A DNA stretch of 64,000 bases from Paenibacillus massiliensis 2301065 = DSM 16942 (GTDB lineage: Bacteria > Bacillota > Bacilli > Paenibacillales > Paenibacillaceae): assembly GCF_000377505.1 (NCBI RefSeq), contig NZ_KB898203.1, positions 23,187 through 87,186 of the forward strand. Reading direction: 5' to 3'. Under the pieces are notes generated by a model that made no database searches, had not been told where the DNA came from, and saw only the letters and a program-made list of their open reading frames with translations. The translations under genes were made by a program, and so were the position numbers. How positions within the stretch are numbered: position 1 is the stretch's first letter; each line of letters starts with the position of its first letter. Below, in pieces: positions 8,086-16,883 of the stretch.

Positions 8086-8976
8086 GTGAAGCAACAGCAA
8101 TCCGTAATGCTCGTAGATGGTATGGCACTACTGTTTCGTGCCTACTACGCGACAGCCTCTAGCGGTTATATCCGCAGAACCCGTGATGGGGTGCCTACGA
8201 ATGCCGTTTACGGCTTTATACGTTATTTTTGGGATGCGGTTCAGACCTATGAACCTTCACATGTGGTCTGCTGCTGGGACATGGAAGGACAGACCTTTCG
8301 TGGAGAGCAGTTCACAGCATACAAAGGCAATCGACCTTCGGCCCCAGAGGATCTGATCCCCCAATTCAGCCTGATTCGCGAGGTAGTGGACAGTCTGGGT
8401 ATTCCCAATATCAGCGCGGCGGGCTATGAAGCCGATGACTGTATTGGCACCTTGGCGAAGCACTACAGTGGAGAAGAAGGAATAAATGTACTGATTCTCT
8501 CAGGGGATCATGATTTGCTACAGCTGGTGGATGATCGTGTCTCTGTCATTATTATGAAAAAGGGACACGGCAATTACAAGCTCTATACCCCGGATTCCCT
8601 ATTAGAGGAGAAGGGGCTTCAGCCACAGCAAATTATTGATCTGAAAGGACTCATGGGCGATACCAGTGATAATTATCCTGGTGTCCGCGGGATTGGTGAG
8701 AAGACCGCGCTGAAGCTCGTACAGGAATTTGGCACGATTGATGTCCTGTTAAGCCGCCTTAATGAGCTGACTCCCTCAGTCCGAAAGAAGATCGAGAGCG
8801 ATCTGGAGATGCTACATCTCTCACGGACATTGGCACGGATTCACTGTGAGGTACCTGTTGCTTGCTCACTGGATAGCAGTGTACTTCAGCTTGATCCGGC
8901 ACTGGTGCTTGAGAAGTTCGAACAGCTGGAAATGAAGAGCCTCTGCAGCTTGATGGGCGTGGCTGTAGGTTCATAG
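8086..8976 (+). CDS. 5'-3' exonuclease (Pol I N-terminal-domain-like, YpcP type)
   Basis: This 296-residue free-standing FEN-like 5' nuclease corresponds to the N-terminal domain of DNA polymerase I (B. subtilis YpcP is about the same length). Metal-binding acidic clusters are visible: LVDGMALLFRAYY near the start, GYEADDCIGTLA, ILSGDHDLLQLV and LMGDTSDNYPGVRGIGEKTALKL, the last containing the helix-hairpin-helix that holds DNA. It should remove RNA primers or flaps during lagging-strand maturation and repair. The start is GTG 8086 after AGGAGCGG. The MOSC gene follows within 15 bases. Confidence 0.93.
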   Translation: MKQQQSVMLVDGMALLFRAYYATASSGYIRRTRDGVPTNAVYGFIRYFWDAVQTYEPSHVVCCWDMEGQTFRGEQFTAYKGNRPSAPEDLIPQFSLIREVVDSLGIPNISAAGYEADDCIGTLAKHYSGEEGINVLILSGDHDLLQLVDDRVSVIIMKKGHGNYKLYTPDSLLEEKGLQPQQIIDLKGLMGDTSDNYPGVRGIGEKTALKLVQEFGTIDVLLSRLNELTPSVRKKIESDLEMLHLSRTLARIHCEVPVACSLDSSVLQLDPALVLEKFEQLEMKSLCSLMGVAVGS

Positions 8977-8988
8977 GGAGGGATGCAT

Positions 8989-9651
8989 GTGACTGAGCTT
9001 GATGCTAAAGTCATGTCGGTGAATGTGAGCATGCCATCACCGCTGCAGTATGGTGGCAAGCAGATACTAAGCGGCATTCATAAGAAGCCGGTACAGCATT
9101 CAGTAATGCTTACTCGTACTGGTGTTGCGGGAGATGGTCAGGCGGATCTCATTAACCATGGAGGTCCTGATAAGGCTGTATGCATCTACGATATCGACCG
9201 TTACCCCTTATTCGAGCAAGAGATGGGGCGACAGCTTACCTTTGGTGCCTTCGGAGAGAATTTGTCTCTTCAGGGGGCCTTAGAGGACGATGTCTATATT
9301 GGAGATATTTTCAGCATTGGGCAAGCCGTAGTTCAGGTAAGTCAGCCAAGGCAGCCTTGCTTCAAGCTGGCGGCTCGGTATGATTGGAAGGAGCTCCCGC
9401 TTCGCTTTCAATCGACCGGGTATACCGGCTATTATTTCAGAGTGCTGGAGGAAGGCGAGGTCGCACAGGGAGATTCACTAGAGCTACTGGAGCGGCCTCA
9501 GCATCCATTTACCGTAATGAGGGCGAACCGGGTCAAGTATCATGAGAAGAATGATCTTGAGCAGGCCAGAGCGCTGATGGAACTGGATGCCTTGTCAAGC
9601 AGCTGGAAGGATTCATTGTACAAGCGAGTAGCAGGGGAAGGGGAACGATAG
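8989..9651 (+). CDS. MOSC-domain protein, YiiM-like
   Basis: This product of about 220 residues is a MOSC (molybdenum cofactor sulfurase C-terminal) domain protein with the 3-alpha extension. Landmarks are GDGQADLINHGGPDKAVCIYD, GAFGENLSL, and the conserved cysteine in SQPRQPCFKLAARY, which binds the Mo-cofactor sulfur in this family. Related YiiM proteins support reduction of N-hydroxylated compounds. The start is GTG 8989, 7 bases after GGAGG; ATG 8983 is only 1 base from that site. It lies just after the exonuclease and 1 base before the ROK kinase gene, in a run of co-directional genes. Confidence 0.88.
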   Translation: MTELDAKVMSVNVSMPSPLQYGGKQILSGIHKKPVQHSVMLTRTGVAGDGQADLINHGGPDKAVCIYDIDRYPLFEQEMGRQLTFGAFGENLSLQGALEDDVYIGDIFSIGQAVVQVSQPRQPCFKLAARYDWKELPLRFQSTGYTGYYFRVLEEGEVAQGDSLELLERPQHPFTVMRANRVKYHEKNDLEQARALMELDALSSSWKDSLYKRVAGEGER

Positions 9652-9652
9652 A

Positions 9653-10525
9653 ATGAAGGTATTGGGAGCCATTGAAGCAGGCGGTACCAAATTTGTATGT
9701 GGAATTGGAAATGAACAGGGCGAGGTGCTGGAACGGGTTAGCTTTCCGACGACTACACCGGAAGAGACGATGAAGCTGGTCGTTGATTATTTTACGGGAA
9801 AACAGGTCGAAGCCATCGGTGTCGGCTCCTTTGGTCCGATCGACCCGATTGTGGGCAGTCATACATATGGTTACATTACTACGACTCCGAAGCCGCATTG
9901 GGGAAATTACAATCTGATCGGCAAGCTGAAGGAGCACTTTGACGTGCCGATGAATTTCGATACCGATGTTAACGGTGCGGCTCTAGGTGAGTCGACTTGG
10001 GGAGCAGCCAAGGGCACGGACAACTGTATCTACATTACGGTTGGTACGGGAATCGGTGTAGGTGCTGTAGTCGGCGGCAAAATACTGCATGGTCTGTCGC
10101 ACCCGGAAATGGGACATATTGTCGTGCGCCGTCATCCGGATGACTCCTATGAGGGAACTTGTCCGTACCATAAGGATTGTCTGGAGGGACTGGCAGCTGG
10201 CCCGTCGCTTGGCAGACGTTGGAATGTGCAGGGAGCGGAACTGTCTGCAGATCACCCTGCCTGGGAGATGGAAGCCTATTACCTGGCACAGGCATTGATG
10301 AATTATGTACTTATTTTGTCACCACAAAAGATTATTATGGGTGGTGGCGTGATGAAGCAGGAGCAGCTGTTCCCGCTCATCCGCACCAAGCTGCAGGAGC
10401 TGTTGAACGGATATGTACAGCATGCAGCACTGACTACGGATATTGATCAGTATATCGTACCTCCAGGCCTTGGCGACAACGCTGGACTGGCCGGAGCATT
10501 GGCTCTGGCAAATCTTGCACGCTAA
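9653..10525 (+). CDS. ROK-family sugar kinase, fructokinase-like
   Basis: This 290-residue ROK kinase has the phosphate-binding loop EAGGTKFVCGIG at the N-terminus, catalytic region NFDTDVNGAALGE, ITVGTGIGVGAVVGG, and the ROK zinc site HPEMGHI followed by two Cys and a His in GTCPYHKDCLEGLAAGP. The PSLGRRW element and zinc pattern match bacterial fructokinases such as B. subtilis GmuE (YdhR) and ScrK. It probably makes fructose-6-phosphate from fructose with ATP. No sugar-uptake genes are nearby, so the role is general. It ends in the terminator at 10590. Confidence 0.9.
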   Translation: MKVLGAIEAGGTKFVCGIGNEQGEVLERVSFPTTTPEETMKLVVDYFTGKQVEAIGVGSFGPIDPIVGSHTYGYITTTPKPHWGNYNLIGKLKEHFDVPMNFDTDVNGAALGESTWGAAKGTDNCIYITVGTGIGVGAVVGGKILHGLSHPEMGHIVVRRHPDDSYEGTCPYHKDCLEGLAAGPSLGRRWNVQGAELSADHPAWEMEAYYLAQALMNYVLILSPQKIIMGGGVMKQEQLFPLIRTKLQELLNGYVQHAALTTDIDQYIVPPGLGDNAGLAGALALANLAR

Positions 10526-10589
10526 CGTTTGACGATTGGACATGAACAGAGTATTATTACAGTAACAGAACAGCACGGAATGATAAGGG

Positions 10590-10629
10590 AAGCACCTTTC
10601 TTGCCAATGGCAGGGGAGGTGCTTTTTTT
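10590..10629 (+). terminator. Intrinsic terminator after ROK kinase
   Basis: The arms AAGCACCT and AGGTGCTT enclose an inner TTGCC/GGCAG pairing, and the stem is followed by a T-run. It closes the co-directional genes that end with the kinase. Confidence 0.85.
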
Positions 10630-10676
10630 GTGCTTATCTGTATATATTTTGATGTGGAACAGGAGGAACGAACGAC

Positions 10677-11678
10677 ATGGAGATTGTATTCTTGAACAGG
10701 CTGCACAAGGACGATGGCCAAGAGGCGGAAGCATTCGCCCAGATCTGGATCGGGGAGCAGGACGGACTATGGAGTACGGGCTGGAGTGAGGATACGGGAG
10801 AGGAGCGAAACGAAATCTGGTATGAGGGTGGAAATTGGTCAGAGCTGCTATGCATCTACCGGTATCAGCTTGCGCAGAAGCTGTCAGCTGGATATCGACC
10901 TTTGCTAGAGGGGGTTTTTCATGAGCATGATGATAGTAGCGGACGTGTCAAAGGGATTCAGCAGCTGTATTGCTATAGTGAGCTGCATAGTAATGAACAG
11001 CTATACGCAGAGCTAGTTGCTTGGCGGCGTAGCCGATCTGCACGTGATCAACGTGCCCCCTATATGATTGCTGGCAACCGTCTGTTACGATTGATCAGCG
11101 CATTTGTCCCGAGAACGGATTCTGAGCTATTAGAGCTACCAGGGATGGGAGATAGCAAGCTGGTGACCTATGGCAAAGAAATTCTGGAGCTGACGGCTCG
11201 TGCGGAGCAGCCGCGATCATTTCCACTGGACTGGGTTCAGGAGGAACTGGATCCGCAGCTATTCGTGAATTGGAGCTACAAGCAGAAGGAGCTTAAATAT
11301 AAATTGGAGCTGGATCAATTCAACCAACGAAGATGCGTGCTACAAGGCATAGCTGATGGTCAGGGACTGGAGAAGCTCGGGCAGAGCACGGGCTTGCCAA
11401 GGCGTGAACTGTTGGATTTGCTAGAGGAGCTGGCACGTGACGGCTGTAATCTGGAGCCATTGATCATGCAGGAGCTGACACCGATGTCTGAGGATGAGCA
11501 GCATGCCGTCTGGTCAGCCTACGAAGAGCTGGGGGATCAATACCTCAAGCCCGTATTGCATAAAGTATATGGGACCGAGCAGCATGCTGAGGTGCGTAAT
11601 AGTGATCGTTATGAGCGATTGCGTCTGATTCGGATTCGGTACAGGAGAACTGACCGACCGATCGTAGCTTGCCAATGA
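10677..11678 (+). CDS. HRDC-domain protein of unknown function
   Basis: This 333-residue cytoplasmic protein has an HRDC-like helical domain at about residues 115-180 (APYMIAGNRLLRLISAFVPR, ELLELPGMGDSKLVTYGKEI). That nucleic-acid-binding domain is known from RecQ helicases and RNase D, but no helicase or nuclease motifs are present. The N-terminal 110 residues are acidic and tryptophan-rich (IWIGEQDGLWSTGWSED) and are not recognised. The C-terminal part has a further helix-turn-helix-like region (LEKLGQSTGLPRRELLDLLEEL). It is a single gene with AGGAGG before the ATG and a terminator upstream. A role in nucleic-acid handling is inferred from HRDC alone. Confidence 0.75.
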   Translation: MEIVFLNRLHKDDGQEAEAFAQIWIGEQDGLWSTGWSEDTGEERNEIWYEGGNWSELLCIYRYQLAQKLSAGYRPLLEGVFHEHDDSSGRVKGIQQLYCYSELHSNEQLYAELVAWRRSRSARDQRAPYMIAGNRLLRLISAFVPRTDSELLELPGMGDSKLVTYGKEILELTARAEQPRSFPLDWVQEELDPQLFVNWSYKQKELKYKLELDQFNQRRCVLQGIADGQGLEKLGQSTGLPRRELLDLLEELARDGCNLEPLIMQELTPMSEDEQHAVWSAYEELGDQYLKPVLHKVYGTEQHAEVRNSDRYERLRLIRIRYRRTDRPIVACQ

Positions 11679-11702
11679 ATGAATCAAGCGTGATCAACTA
11701 AA

Positions 11703-11740
11703 TAAAAAGGACGGATTCAGCTAGAGCAGCTGTCCGTCCT
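11703..11740 (-). terminator. Terminator of corA (possibly bidirectional)
   Basis: The AGGACGGA and TCCGTCCT arms with inner CAGC/AGCTG pairing form a strong stem. On the minus strand it is followed by CTTTTTATTT, fitting termination of corA; on the plus strand the T-run is weaker. Confidence 0.75.
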
Positions 11741-11752
11741 GTATCGTTTCTT

Positions 11753-12688
11753 TCAAATCCAGTCCTTCTTGCGGAAGATGAGATACATGATGGTTCCTAA
11801 TAGCACCATAAGTCCGATCACTACATAATAACCATGCTGTGTATGCAGCTCAGGCATGTTGTCGAAGTTCATTCCGTATATACCTGTAATCAGTGTTAAT
11901 GGGATGAAGATCGTCGTAATGGCTGTAAATACGCGCATGATTTCATTCGCACGATTCGCAATACTTGACTGATAAGCTTCTCGAAGGTTGCCCATCAGAT
12001 CGCGATAGGTTTCAAAGGTTTCGGAAATTTTTACCGCATTTTCATAAATGTCGCTGAAATACTTCTGTAATTGATCATCAATGAGACGCAAATCACGTTT
12101 ATTCAGGGTATTGATAACTTCCTTCTGTGGACCAAGTACCTTTTTCAACCACAAAATCTCACTTCGGAGTCCAATGATTTCATTCAGATGCGTCTTCTTC
12201 GTATGCATGAGGATATCTTCCTCCAGCTTCTCGATGCGCACCTCGATACGATCACCGACCGTGAAGTAATTATCAACGATCAAGTCAATGAGCAGGTACA
12301 TGAAACGGTCAGGCTGATGAACCTCCTGCTCCCATAGAATCGGCTTTAGCATCCGAAGCTCATTGATCTTCTGCTTGGTCACGGTAATTATGAAATGTCT
12401 TCCGAGAAAAATATTGAGTGCACGTAGGAAGATTTCCTCATCATCAAAGCGAATGCTATTTACAACAATGAAATAATGGCTCTCGTAAATCTCAATTTTG
12501 GGGCGCTGTTCCTCTTCGCTGAGACAGTCCTCCACAGCCAGATCATGCATGGAGAAGAGGGGTTGCAGCACAATTAGATCATCGACATCAGCATCGATCC
12601 AAAAGAAGCCTTCCTCAGGTGGTGTAACGGTCATAGCAATATCATCAATAGGGGTAAAGACCCCGTTCTGTACCAAACGAATTTTCAT
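11753..12688 (-). CDS. corA: CorA-family Mg2+/divalent cation channel
   Basis: This 311-residue CorA protein has a long cytoplasmic N-terminal funnel (about residues 1-250) rich in charged helices. Two C-terminal membrane helices follow, with the signature GMN in YGMNFDNMPEL at the end of the first, and a basic C-terminus (FRKKDWI). It forms a pentameric channel for Mg2+ or Co2+/Ni2+. The start is ATG 12688, about 8 bases after AAGGAG; the GTG at 12697 overlaps that site. It is monocistronic and convergent with the HRDC gene. Confidence 0.95.
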   Translation of the reverse strand: MKIRLVQNGVFTPIDDIAMTVTPPEEGFFWIDADVDDLIVLQPLFSMHDLAVEDCLSEEEQRPKIEIYESHYFIVVNSIRFDDEEIFLRALNIFLGRHFIITVTKQKINELRMLKPILWEQEVHQPDRFMYLLIDLIVDNYFTVGDRIEVRIEKLEEDILMHTKKTHLNEIIGLRSEILWLKKVLGPQKEVINTLNKRDLRLIDDQLQKYFSDIYENAVKISETFETYRDLMGNLREAYQSSIANRANEIMRVFTAITTIFIPLTLITGIYGMNFDNMPELHTQHGYYVVIGLMVLLGTIMYLIFRKKDWI

Positions 12689-12697
12689 CGTAATCAC

Positions 12698-13004
12698 TCC
12701 TTATGTTCCCGCCACAAGCGGTTGTCAATCACATAAGAAATGAGCGATGCATGGACCAGATTACATACGGGCACCGACATCAATTAAGAAGCCTGGGCAG
12801 GCATAGGTATCCCGTCTCCGGCAAGCAAGGCTCATTCCTATATAGTTATCTAGGTTCGTCCGCCTGTTCGAGCTCGGGTCGCCTTCCATTATGATGTCAC
12901 CTCTCATCTGGAATTAGTATGTGTACAAGGACTCTAGTCCATAGCACTTGTATAGTATAACCCTCGACACCTGCGGCTTTCAAGGGTCAAATCACACGTT
13001 CTTC
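12698..13004. other. Intergenic region with no gene seen
   Basis: This stretch lies between the divergent corA and met transcription units. Open frames here lack ribosome sites and family resemblance. It should hold the corA promoter on the minus strand, but I could not fix its boxes. Confidence 0.6.
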
Positions 13005-13032
13005 TTGCACAACAGAACAATATGTGTATAAT
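13005..13032 (+). promoter_or_regulatory. Putative sigma-A promoter of the met operon
   Basis: TTGCAC at 13005-13010 and TATAAT at 13027-13032 are 16 bases apart. They lie about 75 bases upstream of the S-box aptamer, the right place to transcribe the leader. Confidence 0.7.
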
Positions 13033-13105
13033 TATGAACAAGTATGATGAATGTAATTGAATTACTGATTGCATTACTAATTGAATAAGCATGAATCAAG
13101 TCAAT

Positions 13106-13222
13106 TTCTTATCAAGAGCAGGTGGAGGGACTAGCCCGATGAAGCCCGGCAACCGGCGATACGTCGCACGGTGCTAATTCTTGCAGCATGTCATTATGAT
13201 GACATGTCTGAGAGATGAGAGA
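13106..13222 (+). ncRNA. SAM-I (S-box) riboswitch
   Basis: The conserved S-box core is readable in order: CTTATCAAGAG (P1 5' side), GGTGGAGGGACTAGCCCGAT, GAAGCCCGGCAACC, then GGTGCTAATTCTTGCAGC, a P4 hairpin, and GAGAGATGAGAG closing P1. The aptamer binds S-adenosylmethionine and favours the downstream terminator when SAM is plentiful. It precedes metA-metI-metC, all methionine synthesis genes, as expected for S-box control. Confidence 0.96.
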
Positions 13223-13241
13223 GGCGTATATGGAGTATAAA

Positions 13242-13280
13242 CATGACCTTTCTCGAAACTTTGGGAAGGGTCATTTTTTT
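13242..13280 (+). terminator. Riboswitch-controlled terminator
   Basis: The arms ATGACCTTTC and GGAAGGGTCAT form a stem followed by a T-run, 20 bases after the S-box aptamer and about 58 bases before metA. This is the expression platform of the SAM switch. Confidence 0.88.
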
Positions 13281-13337
13281 TAATCCTCGCAGCTCACAAC
13301 TCAGATTAATTTCATTATACGAAGGAGGAGAGGGCAC

Positions 13338-14255
13338 ATGCCTATCAAGATTCCCGACACGTTACCAGCCAAAGAGATTTTGGCTGGAGAGAACATTTTC
13401 GTCATGGACGAAAGCTTAGCTTACCATCAGGATATTCGTCCGCTCCGCATTGCGATACTCAATTTGATGCCAACCAAAGAAACAACCGAGACCCAATTGC
13501 TGCGCTTGATCGGTAATACCCCGTTGCAGGTAGATGTAACGTTGGTTCACCCTCAATCACACGTATCGAAGAATACGTCCCAGGAATATCTGGATATGTT
13601 CTATAAGACCTTCGATGAGATTCGCAATACCCGATTTGACGGCATGATTATTACAGGGGCTCCGGTGGAACAGCTCGATTTTGAGGATGTGAACTATTGG
13701 GATGAAATCCAGCGAATCTTCGACTGGACGAAGACGAATGTGACTTCAACCATGCACATATGTTGGGCTTCACAGGCGGGTCTATACCATCATTTTGGTG
13801 TTCCTAAGTATCCGTTGGAGGACAAATGCTTCGGCGTATTCTCGCATAGTGTTGAGAAGCCCCATGTGAAGCTGCTTCGCGGGTTCGACGAGCTGTTCTA
13901 TGCTCCTCATTCCCGGCACACCGAGGTTCGACGTGAAGACATTGTATCCATTGAAGAGCTGGAGCTACTGTCCTACTCGGAGGATGCGGGCGTATATATC
14001 GTTGCCACCAAGGACGGCAAGCAGATTTTCGTAACTGGTCATTCAGAATATGATCCGTTGTCCTTGAAGTGGGAGTATGACCGTGATGTGGCTAAAGGGC
14101 TTGAGGTCAAGCTGCCTTATAACTATTTTCCGAAAGACGATCCGACCCGCACACCACCGTCTGTATGGCGTGCCCATGCGAACTTGCTGTTCTCCAACTG
14201 GTTGAATTATTATGTGTACCAAGAGACTCCATACGATATCGGACCTCAGATTTAA
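13338..14255 (+). CDS. metA: Homoserine O-acetyltransferase, MetA family
   Basis: This 305-residue MetA enzyme acylates L-homoserine in the first committed step of methionine synthesis. The catalytic nucleophile Cys142 (MHICWASQ) and the His235/Glu237 pair (TGHSEYD) are at the family positions. Residue 111 is Glu (GAPVEQLDFEDV); in this family Glu111 goes with acetyl-CoA and Gly111 with succinyl-CoA, so acetyl transfer is predicted. AAGGAGGAGA lies before the ATG. It leads the S-box operon, and the next genes use O-acylhomoserine and cystathionine. Confidence 0.94.
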   Translation: MPIKIPDTLPAKEILAGENIFVMDESLAYHQDIRPLRIAILNLMPTKETTETQLLRLIGNTPLQVDVTLVHPQSHVSKNTSQEYLDMFYKTFDEIRNTRFDGMIITGAPVEQLDFEDVNYWDEIQRIFDWTKTNVTSTMHICWASQAGLYHHFGVPKYPLEDKCFGVFSHSVEKPHVKLLRGFDELFYAPHSRHTEVRREDIVSIEELELLSYSEDAGVYIVATKDGKQIFVTGHSEYDPLSLKWEYDRDVAKGLEVKLPYNYFPKDDPTRTPPSVWRAHANLLFSNWLNYYVYQETPYDIGPQI

Positions 14256-14310
14256 CCAGAAGAAATAGTATAATCATTAAAAATTCATACAGGTGACAGG
14301 AGGATTTCAT

Positions 14311-15495
14311 ATGGATGACAGAGAGTTGAAGATCGAGAGCAGGCTGGCACAAATTGGTTCCATTAACGACCCGAAGACAGGAGCGGTGAATTTCCCGATC
14401 TACCAAGCTACCGCATTTCGCCACCCACGTCTTGGACAGAGCACAGGCTTTGACTACATTCGTACGACCAATCCTACGCGCAAAGTACTGGAGGAGGCGG
14501 CTGCACAGCTGGAGTCCGGGGATGCTGGCTTTGCCTGTGCTTCAGGCATGGCTGCGCTGCAGACGATATTCTCGTTATTTGGACAAGGTGATCACCTGAT
14601 TGTATCGCTCGATCTGTATGGAGGAACTTATCGTTTGTTGGAGCGGATCTTGTCCAAGTTCGGCGTAACAGCAACCTATGTGGATACGAATGATATCGAT
14701 GCTCTGGAGCAATCCAGACGGGAGAACACCAAGGCAGTATTCATTGAGACGCCAACAAATCCGCTGATGATGATTACAGATATTGAAAGAGTCACCTCCT
14801 GGGCGAAGCGGCATGAGCTATTAACCATCGTGGATAACACCCTGCTCACACCGTATTTCCAACGTCCGTTAGAGCTAGGAGCAGACATTGTAATTCACAG
14901 TGCAACCAAATATTTGGGTGGACATAACGACGTACTGGCAGGCCTGATCGTCACGAAGGGCAAGGAGCTATCCGAGGAAATGGCCTTCCTTCATAACTCC
15001 ATTGGCGCGGTGCTGTCACCTAGCGATTCTTATCAGCTCATGAAAGGGATGAAGACCCTCGCTCTGCGTATGGAGCGCCATGAGTACAACTCTCTGAAGA
15101 TTGCCAATTATCTGCTTACACACCCGGCTGTGGCCGAGGTATTCCATCCAGGACTTGCTGATCATCCAGGACATGATATCCAGTCCAAGCAGTCCAGTGG
15201 CAATACAGGCATCTTCTCCTTTAAAGTAACCGATGCTCGCTATGTAGAACCACTCCTGAGACATATTCGCCTGATTGCCTTCGCAGAGAGTCTTGGAGGA
15301 GTGGAATCCTTGATGACTTATCCAGCAGTTCAGACGCATGCAGACATTCCATTGGAGATCCGTGAGGCTGTTGGGGTCGATGATCGCTTGCTGCGCTTCT
15401 CCGTTGGTATTGAGCATGCTGATGATCTGATTCAGGATCTGGGGCAGGCACTGGAAGCCGCGCGTCGCGAGGTTGAGGAGGGAAATGCGGAATGA
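14311..15495 (+). CDS. metI: Cystathionine gamma-synthase / O-acetylhomoserine thiolyase, MetI-like
   Basis: This Cys/Met-metabolism PLP enzyme of 394 residues condenses O-acetylhomoserine with cysteine (or sulfide). Landmarks are YIRTTNPTRKVLEEAAAQLE, the aromatic-glycine YGGTYRLLER, and the PLP lysine in HSATKYLGGHND. The first of two tandem homologues, it matches B. subtilis MetI by position in a metI-metC pair. The start is ATG 14311 with ACAGGAGG about 6 bases upstream; the GTG at 14293 lies before that site. The stop overlaps metC by four bases. Confidence 0.9.
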   Translation: MDDRELKIESRLAQIGSINDPKTGAVNFPIYQATAFRHPRLGQSTGFDYIRTTNPTRKVLEEAAAQLESGDAGFACASGMAALQTIFSLFGQGDHLIVSLDLYGGTYRLLERILSKFGVTATYVDTNDIDALEQSRRENTKAVFIETPTNPLMMITDIERVTSWAKRHELLTIVDNTLLTPYFQRPLELGADIVIHSATKYLGGHNDVLAGLIVTKGKELSEEMAFLHNSIGAVLSPSDSYQLMKGMKTLALRMERHEYNSLKIANYLLTHPAVAEVFHPGLADHPGHDIQSKQSSGNTGIFSFKVTDARYVEPLLRHIRLIAFAESLGGVESLMTYPAVQTHADIPLEIREAVGVDDRLLRFSVGIEHADDLIQDLGQALEAARREVEEGNAE

Positions 15496-16673
15496 CTGCA
15501 GAGGATAACAGAAATACAGGCAAGGATCGCGCAGCACTGGATTTCGGTACGAAGCTGCTTCATTTCGGCTCCGAGATAGACAAGACGACCGGGGCATCAA
15601 GTGTGCCCATCTATCAAGCGTCTACGTTCCATCATCATGATATTTTTAATCCGCCAGTACATGATTACAGCCGTTCGGGTAATCCGACCCGTCAGGCACT
15701 GGAGGACTATATTGCACTCCTGGAAGGCGGTGTTCAGGGCTTCGCGTACGCCTCAGGCATGGCTGCAATCTCCAGCTCCTTCATGATGCTCTCGGCGGGA
15801 GATCATATCATCGTGACAGAGGACGTCTATGGAGGGACTTACCGACTGCTGACCACGATTCTGAGTCGCATGAATATTGAGACGACGTTCGTGGACATGA
15901 CTGATCTGGATCAGGTCAAGTCCGCCTATCGAACGAATACTAAGGCGGTCTATATGGAGACTCCATCCAACCCGACGCTGAAGATTACAGATATTGCAGC
16001 AGTAACTGGCTGGGCGAAGGAGCATGGACTCATTACGTTCCTGGACAATACGTTTATGACACCTTACTATCAGCGGCCGCTGGAATTGGGTGTAGATATT
16101 GTACTGCACAGTGCTACCAAATTCCTGGGAGGTCACAGTGACGTGCTGGCAGGACTCGCTGTAGCTCGTACAGAAGAGCTTGCTAAGGAGCTGAAACGCC
16201 TGCAGAATGGACTCGGTACGGTGCTAGGGGCACAGGAATCCTGGCTACTGATGCGGGGAATGAAGACGCTGGAGGCACGGATGGTGCACAGTGAGAAGAG
16301 TACGGCAAGGCTGGCTGAGTGGCTCAGTCAGCGCTCAGATATCTCTGCCGTGTACTATCCTGGGCTGGCCAACCATCCGGGTCGGGACATTCATGAGCGG
16401 CAATCGAGCGGTTATGGTGCAGTAGTATCATTTGATGTGGGTAGCGGCGAGCGAGCCAAGCAGGTCCTGAACAAGGTACAGCTACCGATTGTAGCCGTCA
16501 GCCTGGGTGCTGTAGAGAGTATCCTGTCCTATCCGACAATGATGTCCCATGCAGCAATGCCTCCAGAGGTTCGCAAGGAACGCGGCATCACAGATGGATT
16601 GCTTCGTTTCTCTGTGGGGCTGGAGGGTATTGAAGATCTGATCAAGGATCTGGATCAGGCTCTCAGCGAGTAG
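15492..16673 (+). CDS. metC: Cystathionine beta-lyase, MetC-like
   Basis: This 393-residue homologue of the preceding enzyme should cleave cystathionine to homocysteine, pyruvate and ammonia. It has the same family marks: DYSRSGNPTRQALEDYI, YGGTYRLLTT and the PLP lysine in LHSATKFLGGHSD. The ATG overlaps the metI stop (ATGA), indicating translational coupling, and the operon ends in the terminator at 16730. The split of beta-lyase and gamma-synthase roles between two such similar proteins is by gene order, as in B. subtilis metIC. Confidence 0.9.
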   Translation: MTAEDNRNTGKDRAALDFGTKLLHFGSEIDKTTGASSVPIYQASTFHHHDIFNPPVHDYSRSGNPTRQALEDYIALLEGGVQGFAYASGMAAISSSFMMLSAGDHIIVTEDVYGGTYRLLTTILSRMNIETTFVDMTDLDQVKSAYRTNTKAVYMETPSNPTLKITDIAAVTGWAKEHGLITFLDNTFMTPYYQRPLELGVDIVLHSATKFLGGHSDVLAGLAVARTEELAKELKRLQNGLGTVLGAQESWLLMRGMKTLEARMVHSEKSTARLAEWLSQRSDISAVYYPGLANHPGRDIHERQSSGYGAVVSFDVGSGERAKQVLNKVQLPIVAVSLGAVESILSYPTMMSHAAMPPEVRKERGITDGLLRFSVGLEGIEDLIKDLDQALSE

Positions 16674-16729
16674 TGCTGAGCGGCTTTGAATCTTATTTAT
16701 TTATAGTATTAATTTTATGAATTTTCGGA

Positions 16730-16757
16730 CAGCACCTAGATTAGGTGCTGTTTTTCA
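16730..16757 (+). terminator. Terminator of the met operon
   Basis: CAGCACCTA and TAGGTGCTG pair perfectly across a 3-base loop and are followed by TTTTT. Confidence 0.9.
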
Positions 16758-16883
16758 CATTCGACCTGTGTTACGATGGAGAATAGTAAGAAAGTTTTCA
16801 TATATCATAGGTTGCATTGTAGATAGCGTCACAGTTCTAATTTAATTTTCAGTTATGGAATACAGGATAGGAGGCACCTAAGA

